Positions 49,790-61,700 of a stretch of 64,000 nt of DNA are shown in pieces. A model generated the notes under the pieces. It had not been told where the DNA came from. It did no database searches and was given only the letters and a program-made list of their open reading frames with translations. A program made the position numbers and the translations under genes. Origin of the DNA: Anadara kagoshimensis (taxonomy: Eukaryota; Mollusca; Bivalvia; Arcoida; Arcidae); contig CM037869.1 of assembly GCA_021292105.1 (NCBI GenBank), positions 36,149,835 to 36,213,834 of the forward strand, in the 5' to 3' direction. Position 1 is the stretch's first letter; every line of letters begins with the position of its first letter.

Positions 49790-52700
49790 AAGTTGTTGTT
49801 CTGTCTTTTGCCAAACACATTTACAACGTTAACAGCTTCATAAGTATGTTAAATTTTCAGAATGTTCGTATGTAAATGACAGTTGTTCAAAACTCAAATT
49901 ACCATCATTTAAAAGCTCATTTAGTTGTGTTTGTCCTCTGGATGGAGTGTTTTTAACTGCTAAAGAAGGATCGTGCGGTAAGTGTAAATAATAAGTAGAA
50001 CATTAACGTTAAGTACACATTTGAATGAAGCAATGCATTTGTACGTTATGTTCTAGCAGGTTATGTGTGATGCCAGATTAAAGCGTAATGACTCCGAAAG
50101 AGTTCATTTTGATTACACACGTGGCCGGTGTAGCTAGCTAAACAGGAAGTGCTTATCCTTCTGGAGCACCCGCCCTTACTTCCCTGGTGGAAGTTCACGT
50201 GGCTAAACTGACTTACATTGCTTCTGGGTTGCAACTTGGACACTAATTTGTATGTTTGTATGTTTGTTTTTTGATTAGTTAATTTCTAGTGTCATAATTT
50301 CGGTCCAGACACTACTGATGAGGATCAGAACCGGCCAACTAGTGCTGAAAAATCAATATTAGTATAATATGCTTTTAAGTAGTTCATAAAATTGAGTTGG
50401 TAAAATTACAAATAACGACATCAGTTTATCGACTATATGTCTAGAGATTATAAGGTATATGCATACTCAATTTCCCAATGTTTATGTTTAGATTTCTGTG
50501 ATTAAATTTTGATATGATTTTTAAAAAAAAATAAATACTGTTCTTTATTTGATACGTTTGATGTCTCTGTGTCCAGGATTGCCCTGGATATAATTGACGG
50601 CCCATAGTTTCATGTTCCCTTCACACAATTTCCATTACACGGGTGTGTTAGCTAAACAGGAGGTGCTTACTCTTCCGGAGAACCCGGTCTCATATCCCTG
50701 GTGAAAGTTCACGTTTCACACCTGACTTGTCAGTTCCTAAGCTTTTACTTTGCTTCTGGATTGTGATTCAGACATGGATTAGTGTGTTTGTTTTTGATGA
50801 TTTCTTTTACTAAAATTAAGTATAGTATTTCCAGCAGGGAAATAAGACCAGGTATTCAAGTTATAACTAATTCTTCTTTAACTTGTATTCATTGTAGATA
50901 TCAATATATGTTTAAAAGACAATGGAAAGTGTTCGCAGCAGTGTACCGAGATGGATTATTATCCGTATGTCAACTGTTCTTGTTATGAAGGATTTCAGTT
51001 GCTGTTGGATGAGATGACGTGTATCAAGGAACATGGTAAGTCAAACGATTGAAACAGAGAACATTAGGAACATGTTAAATGTAAGACAAAGTGCTAGAAA
51101 GATTTTGAAGACGTATTTGATAACCAAACATATAACAATTCCAAAAGCTAAGAAAAAAATAAAACGCGTAAGATTTCACTGGAGTAGTGAGACCGCATTT
51201 TACATTTCCATTGTCAGCTAACCAATGATACAATCGTAAATAAGATTAAATGTTGTTAATATGTTTTGCACTTATTTTTTTCGGTTGGGAACAGTTTCAA
51301 AGCATAGTTTTAGTAAAATTATTTTTCTACAGGGGATTGAATGTTTTGAGCATGAGATTGTTTGCTGTTGTGACCCGTTCCTGTTTATTATCGGGCTCCA
51401 GTTTCAAAATTATTCCTTAACTTATTCCTTATTTCCTTAACTTAAATCTAACAATTGTTATTGATCTTTCATCGTACAAATATAAACAGTTGAAGCAAAC
51501 TAATAATATAGGTGTTTTAAGCTCTTCAAAATGACACCTTAATATCATATCTTAAAACCTAATAAAATTATTCAGATTTTAAATTTGTCAGATTTAAGTT
51601 AAGGAAAATCTTAGCTAAGAAATGATTGTAAAACCGGGTCGAGTAGTCTATTTTTTTCCTTTTTATGTTTTTTGTTCCTAATTATTTCCGAGTATAGAAA
51701 ATCAGTTACTTCTATATTTTATTATTTATATTATAACTAGAGGCTCAGACACTGATATTGTTCAGCGATAAAGTAGATTTGGAACTTTATCTTCCACAAG
51801 GGAAATTTGAATATCGCAAGAAAATTAGTATCGAGGATTTTGAAACTTATGACACCGCTGGAATTACCTTTGACCCACTCGATTTCCATATTTACTGGGT
51901 ACAAGATAAAGCGTTTAGTATAAGAAGAGCTTACATCAATGGAACAGGTATATTTGATATAAATAGATGGATAATACAAAAAATACAAACGCCTTCATTT
52001 CGTTTCTAAACTTGCAACAATTACAGCATTACAAGTTCAACATTTTTTAAAATATAACAAATGGCATTTTTTTATTAATTTTTTTTTGTAATTCTCTTTT
52101 TTCATTTCATTCAATATGCATTGACAAACACTTGAACATTATACACAAAACATACAATGTATAATGAATGTTCTAAATAAGAGAGAGCTTTTACCTTAAA
52201 ATAGAACATTTACAATATATACTCTTGTAAATTTATGATATAATACACATAACATACTGGTACATAAATCACTTTTCAAATTTATTGTTAAAAAAACCCC
52301 GACAATGATCTACAAACTTTGTGTGATCACTTTCTTTTGCAGCAATACATTTTCTGCATGTTATAGACATGTAATTTGAATGTAATTTAATAATTTTGTA
52401 CAGTCACACCTGGCTACAAAGGCCACCCAAAGGAACCAGTAAAAGTGACCTTTATGGGCAGGTAGCCTTTAAATACAGGTTCAAATAATATGAACACACA
52501 ACAATTGGGATACAATTCTACTGGCCTTTATAAGCAGGTGACCCTTACATGGAAGTGGCCTTTAAGGCAGGTTGGACTGTAATTAAATTAAAACTGGTAT
52601 AATATGTAATTATTATATTTGGAATCACTGTTTCTGACAGTGTGTTATGTTTTATTCCAATAGCAAATCAAATACACTTCAATAATTATGTTTGATATTG

Positions 52701-55700
52701 TTCACTAACTTGTGCTTAGTTTTAACTGGAAATATGTATGCGCATCTGCGACTGTCATGAAGTATATCTGAAGAAACGAAAACGTTGGCGCTGTAAGGAT
52801 TTAACATGGCGAATATGAAGATATTAACACCGGAACTGATTTCCGGACATGTTACGCCATACGTGCAATCCATCATTTTGCTTCGTTTTTCAATACGCTT
52901 ACCCTTGCGGAGCACCCGGACTCACTTCCTTGGTGAAATTTCACGTGTCTAACATAGCGTGTCAGTTACAAGGTTTTTACTTCTGGATTTTAATTCGGAC
53001 ATGGATTAGTATGTTTGTTTTTGATTTCTTTCCCATAGCGCCTATGTTGTATTCTGTGCAGAAATATACCCTAATAGCGGGTGCGAATAAAGATTTCATG
53101 TTAAAAGTGTAGATACAAATAAATGAAAAATAATGTTTGCATGGAAAAAACGCATTACTCTGTCACAAACACAGAGATTTGGACAGTAATACCTAAAACT
53201 AATATGTGATAAAAATAACTGTCAGAAAAATTAAATTAAATACATCGAGTAAATTGAACCGTAACTGGGTAGACAATGTTATAAGATAATGCATACATTT
53301 TTGCCTAGGAAAAGAAGAATGCTACGCAGGTTCGTCAAAAGAATTATGGTCGTTAACGCTTGATGTGTTTCAAAGACGTCTTATGTTTTCCGTTCCCGAA
53401 AATTCCTCAATCGAATCGGTTGATACTAACGGAAAACTTTACCAGATAAACCACCAACTATCCAATGCTTATTTTCCAAGTTCATTTGTTTTAGATAACT
53501 TTAATGGGTAAGAACTTTAATACATTTAGGATGTGTCTAACTAAACAGGAGATGCTTACCCTTCCGGAGCACCCGGCCTTGCTTCCCTTGTAGAAGTACA
53601 CTTGTTTAGCCTGGCTTGTCAGTTCCAGAGTTTTTACTTGGCTTCTGGATTGTGAATCCGACATGGATAAGTATGTTTGTTTTTGATTGAAACTGTACCA
53701 TATTATTTTACAATTTCACCGAAACTATTTAGTAAAATTATTCACAAAAAGTGAACTGTATTCAAATGGATTTCTTAAATACGAACGGTTAATATAGGAA
53801 ATATTTTGAAACTTTGGCGTGTTAAACAATGATTTTTATGTGGCGCAGACTTTTCTCTTTCTCGAAAACATACAAAGTTTTATCACTAAAGTCTATATGA
53901 TTCCGTAAATGTAGATATTTGTATCAGTTTTCACGTCTCTAAAGATGCAGTATATCATATGGCGACAAAAGAGTGTTATTTTTTCAGGTATTTCACTTTA
54001 TTACAAGAGAATTCAAAAAAGAAATTGCATTGTTACAATTCTCTAATATAGTTTAAAATATTTGAAATTTGTAACTGAATAGCAGGTATTCGACAACGGT
54101 CAAGAAAACATTAAAATTAAACAAAAAACTGAATGAAAGTGTTATTAAAATTCTACTTTTAGATTTATCTACTATCATCAACAAAATCGGTTTAAGCTTA
54201 CCGACACTGAGATAATCAGACTTGATATTGAAACAAAAGAAGTAGAAGTTATTATAGAAAAGATAATAGGTCCAGCAGCGCCAAGGTCATTTGATGTTGA
54301 TCATAAAGAGGGGATGCTATTTTTCATAGGCGGAACGTTTAAGGAACAAATTGAAAAACAGCAAATCCATGGCACAGAAGGAAAAGTTATCGTACCGAAA
54401 ACGCAAATGATTCAATATACACATATATACCTACTTGGTAAGATATGTTTTACAAATTTGTTCAAAACACAAATTTTCAATAATCTCTATATCTCTAGGC
54501 AGTATCTCTGCTAATAGACACGTGGACTTCCACCAGAGAAGTGAGTCCGGGTGCTCCGTAAGAGTAAGCACCTGCTGTTTTGAAGAATATTGTTGACATT
54601 GGTGTGATGATTTTTTAGAATAAGGCCATGTATTCAAAGGTTGGAGTTAACTCCATTTTTAAAATATTTAAATATATTATTATAATTATTTAATTAATAT
54701 TATTTTAGATTTGTCATCCTTTCTAAAGTGAACAAATACACGTTAACTGACCTAAAATATCAAAGAAAGACAGGAATATCAAATCACTTATCGGGAATTT
54801 TTTTTTTTTTTTTTTTTTGGGGGGGGGTAATTTAGACTTGGATTAGTATGTTTGTCTTTGATTTTGGTAAAACATATTGCTGTGCTTTGGGTTTTATTTA
54901 AACATCTTGAAAAAAATAACGTTTTGGTTTCATAATTTTGGTCTAAGCACTATTGACGAGGAATTGTTTTCCGAAACGAGCGTCTAGTGCTTTAAAATTA
55001 AGACTGGTATAATATGTAATTGCACACTGCCTCCTTCATTCAATATTTTGATCATGGAAAACGAAACGAGAATTAATAATAAAAGCAACAAAACATCTAA
55101 AAAGTAAAATTACGTTTAGATGATGAATTATACACCATTGGAAGACAAGGGGAATTTGGTAGATATAACATAAAAGAAGATACTGGTGAACTCTTCAATA
55201 CGATCCATCATAAAATAATTTCTATAGCTGGAGGACAGTATCACTCCAAATCAAGTAAGAACATTTAAGATACGTTTATTACTCATTTAACATTTAACAT
55301 GCAACATTTTTCTTTTGCTTAATCAACCACTGCAGAAGCTTAGTTGGTAGAGTGTTCGTTCCGTAATTGGAAGGTCGTGGGTTGTGGGTTCGAACCCCAA
55401 CCGGGTCTGTCCTAAGACTTGAAAGTGGAAAGTGGCTGCCTTCGGCATTACAAAATGAAAGTCATGGTTCTTTTGGATGTGAACTTATAATAAACGAGGT
55501 CCCGTTTCACGGTAGGCTTGGCTGATGTATAATGCCATTAGCGAAGGCGCACAGGCAAAATTGCTGCACCATAGCCTATAGCGACGTCTCGATATAAGTG
55601 AAATATTCTTGACTGGAACGTTTAACACCATTATTCAACTCTTGGCTCAATTTGGTTAAATATGCTTGTTCTTTTTCAGCTTGTTTTTAATCCTATTTAT

Positions 55701-58700
55701 ATTTATCAAAGTAGTACTGGTGAGGAATTCTATGTCGAAACAGTCGTCTAGTGCTGTTAAATTAACACTGTTACAAACTGTGACTCATTTATTGTCATAG
55801 TGACTGTTAAAACGGGTCTACGCAAATGTCAAGAACCTATCAGTTCATAATTATATTATTAAATGTAATTTCTTCTTTGAGTACGAATAAAACTATTGTT
55901 TCTTGTTTCTTTCATTCGTAATCAGGTTTAATTCCACATGTGGCGGTGCACCTAGCTTATCAGGACGTGTTAACCTTTCTGGAGAATAAAGGTCCACGTC
56001 GTTCGTAGATCATGTTTTGAATTAAATTTGACAGTTTTTCAAGATTTAGTTTGCTTTCTGGAATTGTGATTTACATTTGGAGGTATATCTGGTTTTGAAT
56101 ATTACTAAATAAGGATAGTAAGTCTTGGTATAAATAAAGATTTGTTTTGTTACCAACTTTAACAGCTTGTTCATCATTTACATTACGTCAGTAAATCAGT
56201 CAGCTTGATGAAGTGGATTAACAACTGTCAACTTACGCCATAAGCTGTTTGACGTCGCATAGTTTTAGGTTCCTTTCACTCAATTTTGATGACAAACGTG
56301 GCGGGTGTAGCTAGCTAAACAGGCGGTGCTTACCTTTCCTAAGCACCCAGTCTCACTTCCCTGGTGAAAGTTAACTTCTTCAACCTAACTTGTCAGTTTC
56401 AAAGATTTTACTTTGCTTCTGGATTGTGATTCGGACATTGATTGGTATGTTTGTTTTTGATAATCGTCATTTTGTGTGCTAAAATCAGCAATTGTATCTG
56501 GCATGTTATCATATAGTTATCTCAAAGACGTATGTCAATGTCAAGTCATTCGTTAGGTTAAATGGGATTCGTATCAGATGCAATGACTTATAAAGTCTAC
56601 ATACGTTCACAGTATTTTGAAACATGAGATGAAGAATGTCTTCTCATGAACAAATGAAACAATTGGTACTGTATCAAATGATAACTACACTTTAATATTT
56701 GTGTGTTTTTAATGACGAATCTCTGTTCTCGCTTTGTTGGTCATAAGGACGACAACGTGCCGGCCATCATCTTGGTGATTGATATTCGTATGGTTGCATG
56801 ACTAATAGGGACATATCGGGTTGGTTGTTATGGTATGGGCGGGAATACTAGTACCTCAGCGTAAAAACATGATGGTTACCCATGGCAATCTACAGCGATA
56901 ATATATGAAAAAAGTTCTTTGGACTAGCTGTCACACTTTTATCTATCAAATTGCATCTAACGTTGCAACATGACAACACCTGCCGATCAATTATAGGACG
57001 AGCTGGACAGAATGTTAAGGAATCGTGTTAATAAACCATATGCAGCCACACAAATCACTTATTCAGGAGTGAAATAATATACATCTAAGGACAACAGCTT
57101 TATGTGGTCAATGTTAAGGACATTAAAAGCAACGGCTTAGGACAAATCCGGTTTCACACACAACTCTCGATCAGAACATTGCGCATATACTCTTGTTTTT
57201 ATGCTATTCAAACAAACGCCCTCTGTGACTGGACAACTAACATTCGAAAATTCAGAAAGGATAAAAAACAAGAAACTAAACACTCTACTCATCATCAAAG
57301 ACACATGTGAAATTGTGACGATCAAAATTAAACTTTTTTTTTCTCTAGTGAATATTTTCGTAAGATATAACGTGTTCTATTTATTAGCCAAAAAAGGATG
57401 GCTAATTATGACTGAATGTTAAATATTTGTTGACCAAATTTTCATCATAATCATGTTAAATGACACAGTTATTATAGAATAACTTATAATATTTATTTTT
57501 CTCGTTTCTTTGGTTTGTAAACTAAAATTAAGAATGTTGCAACGACACAAATTTTTAATTTTAAACTCAAACAGCGCTTTTCTAACTAGGTCGCAAATAT
57601 AGTTTTCTATCTTTCACCATCATAGCGTTTAAGTGATTTAAAAAAATCAAATTTTATTCTCGTGCTGCACAGAGGTCAGGTTTTTTATAACAAAAATATA
57701 ATAATAATAAATGGTTTGCAAAACACCATGTTAATGCTATACCGTAAAAAACCGTCTTGTACGCGAGGATTTACGGTTAATATTTTGATATTATTTATTC
57801 AAAGGTATCTTCACCTCAGCTGTTTAATATTATATTTTTATCTGTTTCAGATAAAAATAGAACAAATGTCGAAACATGCGTTGGAATATCAAAGTGTCTT
57901 GATGTAAGAATGGGTTGGATTTGTTTAACACCTGAACAAATATGTGATGGTGTTGACCAATGTTATGACAGTTATGATGAAATGTATTGCGAATATGAGG
58001 AACATCGACATAAATACACATATATTCACCTTTCTTGTCTAAAACAATTCCCACCACATGGATATGTTTACGATAGACATGATTTGTTATTCGTTAATTG
58101 GAAAACTCATCTTTTTTCAAGATACATCAACTTTGAAGCATTTTTGCTGATACGATGCAGTGTTGAATATGAAATATCAAATCTGATAGAATCATCGAAA
58201 CAAACATTTAAGCTTCCATCATTTAACGTGAATCACAGATTTAGGCAGATTATCAAATCAAACGTATTACGTGGGCGTCATCACTATATCAGAAAACTTG
58301 TGTTATCAGGACAAGGTCTTTCTCAAACATGGTCTCGAAAAACTTTCGAAGATTTAAAAAATCTCCGTATTCTTGAATTATTGGATATTACTCTCCAAGT
58401 TTTAAGAAATGGAATTTTAATCAACCTTTCACAGCTGAATACTCTTCAGTTACGCTTGAAGTCATTGGTACAAATAGAATCAGAAGCATTTATTGGAATA
58501 CATCAATGCCAGACGCTGAAAATATCTGATACCAAAATAAGTCGCTTCCATCCAAAAACATTCAATAATCTAAAGAAATTAATAAGCTTAGACATATCAA
58601 ATAATAAACTTGTTTTGCTAGAAAAAGAAATGTTTACATACATGACGTCACTTCAAATTTTAGATACCCGCGGAAACGATATATACATAGTAGAACGATT

Positions 58701-61700
58701 ATTTGATGCAAATATCAATCTTAAATTGATATATAGTGATACTTTTTCGTTATGTTGTGTAACACCAAAACATATGTAGTTGATGTTGTAAAGCGCCACG
58801 GTTTGATGTTTCTAGTTGTGAACATTTAATAGAAAACAACGATCTTCGTATATTTCTGTGGGTAATTGGATTACTAGCCGTTGTTGGAAATATATGCGTA
58901 TTAATTTATAGAAAGACAAATGAAGGATTGTTTAACGATACATTTTCGGTTTTAGTTGGAAATCTAACTGTAGCGGATGGTTTAATTGGTGTATATCTAA
59001 TATCGATAGGAATTGCTGATGCAATGTTTCGGGGAGAATATATATGGAGAGAATACAAATGGCGAAATAGCACACTTTGTTCACTTCTTGGAATCTTATC
59101 CGTTTTGTCATCTGAAGTATCCGTACTATCAATATCTTTAGTGACAGTTGCACGATATTTTGCAGTGAGATTTCCATTTAAAGAACATAAAATATCAAGG
59201 AGAAATGCCGTGACTGGATGTATTTTAATCTGGATTTCTTCTCTTTCTATGGGTTTATTCCCATATTTTGCGTTTGAAAACTATTACTCCTCATCTGGTG
59301 TATGTGTATCACTTCCTTTAAGAAAAGAGCCAACAGCAACAGCTGGGTGGACTTATTCATTTTCACTCTTTGTTGTTTTTAATTTTCTAACCTTTCTCTT
59401 CATCGCTCTTGCACAGGGTCCAATCGTATTGGAAGTAAAGAAAATATCATCTAGAGTTCAGAGAACAGGAGATTTAAAACACATGCAAGTAGCAAAGAGA
59501 TTGTCTTTAGTTATAGCAACAGACTGTTTATGTTGGATCCCAATTGGAACAATGGGTACGTAAAAATCTATATACATACATAGTGTGTATGTACAACCCT
59601 CCGTACCAAGTCGAGTCCTGTTTTAGTAGTCGGATCACTACGACGAGTAGTGATACGGCTACTAATAAAAAGGACGAGAAATGATTGTTTTGTCTAAATT
59701 TTCAACTAGGTTTTTTAAAATAATAAAAACAACTCTAAATGTGAAAACAATTATATTGTTACCACAGAAAAACACTGAACTATGTTTTTACATCTGTTCT
59801 GTAGTAATGACATCATTATTAATTTGACATTGACGTCACAATGAGAAATCCTACTAAAAGTGCACGCGAACTTTACCGCCAATGTTGTATGTATCACCAC
59901 ACTGGTGATACAAGATTATGTATCAAACGCAATCGATAAAACTTGTATTTCGTCAAATCAGATATAGAAAAAACTAGTCTAATGTTCGATAAATCATTTG
60001 CCTAAGTGTGGCGTGCGTCGAAAGTTGCATTATAGATACAAATAGATACGTTATTAATTGCGATTTATCTTGGTATGTGCAAATTTTCAGTAACAGAAAA
60101 ATTGCATTAGGTTTTAGCAACACATTATTCAGTCCAAATGGCTTTTATTATATTTATTTTAAATATATGATAAATTAAAACATTATTCCACCTTACTAAC
60201 ATCTTTTTTACTTATCGAAGTGGAAAAAATAATGTAAAGATTTATACCTTTATCCCAGTAAAAAGGCATGAAAGTATTATTTTTAGGCCGCTGTAGAATC
60301 AGTCACAATAATTTTACACAATTCTTAAAAAGAAAAAGAACCTTTTCAACTTGTCCCTTGTCAAAGGTTACGTCCCATTGAACCATGTAACTGGACTATT
60401 ATTTCACCTACAATGGATACTGTTTACTCAGCGTTACCGACGCAACACTTTATTAATGAAGTGGACGAAAAATTTAAGCGTCTTTCGGAAAAAATTTGAA
60501 TAAAAACTGATGTTTGTACATATTTCATCCAGAGTTTGTAATGTTAATTGTGGCATTATTTGTATTTATCTAACATTAGACTAGTTTTTCTATCTGATTT
60601 GACGAAATACATGTTTTATCGAACACGCATGATACAGAATCTTGTGTGGTGATACAACATTGGCGGTAAAGTTCACGTCGCATTTCTCATTGTGACGACA
60701 TTTAGGAATCTCTGATTTGTCAAATGTAAATAATGACGTCATTACTAAAACATATTTCATAACATAGTTCTGTTGTAAAAATTTTTTCACATAAAGTATT
60801 TTTTTATCATTCTTTTTCCCTCTACCGGTCTAAGCGATACAGAATTTTAAAGTTTTATATCATTTTAGACCATAATATCAAAATTATTACTCTATTAAAG
60901 TTTAAATTGTGGATAAATTAACTGATTATATGATACTGTATAAAATGTTCAAATATTTTATTTAATAACCTAATTGGAAATGTTAGATAAAAATATCAGG
61001 TCTCGTCCTTTTTTCGTAACCGTATGTAAATTGACTACTTGTCGCGCAAGCGCGATTCGTAGTGATACGGCTACGAAAAAAGGACTCGAACTGATACTGA
61101 GGGTTGTACATACACGCTTTGTATATAATATGTATGTATCAAAGTACTACTGTTGAGGAATTGTATTTCGAAATAGCCGTTTATTGGTGTAGCATTAACA
61201 CTGGTATTCTATGCATTAATCGTCATTTAATCACTTTATATTCTATTTAGTTTAGTATTATTATAGTTCTGATGACACTATTTTACCTTTTACATCTGTT
61301 AGACACGAAATGCTTACAGCTGATGCAGCTTTTAACAATAACTCACTCACGCTCCTTAAAGATCTATCTTGTTTTATATGCACAAATATTTTTTGGATCA
61401 ATGACCATTTAAAAGTAATATTTGACCAAAGATCAATATCCACATAACTGGATAAGATATTTGCATAATGGTTATTAACCGTCTATAATTAAGAGAATTG
61501 TGAAGCTATGTTTTCCGTTAAAACTTGATTTGAAATTTCGTTTTTCTTTTTTCACTTTTCTGTATATTGGTAATAAATCTCTTTTCATTTCATTGACAGG
61601 TGTAATGGCAATGTTTGGTTACGATATGCCGAGGACAATATATGCATGGACCGTGGTGTTTGTTCTGCCAATCAATTCTGCAATCAATCCGTTTTTGTAC

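Noticed and set aside
49675-49875. Frame with a (CV)n stretch
   Set aside because: Translation of the (GT)n microsatellite.
58759-58815. 58-bp intron bridging the LRR/TM1 break
   Set aside because: None of the possible donors has the phase 2 required by the acceptor at 58815, and it would remove conserved cysteines.
58932-59177. Minus-strand frame over TM2-TM3
   Set aside because: Shadow of the plus-strand 7TM coding sequence.
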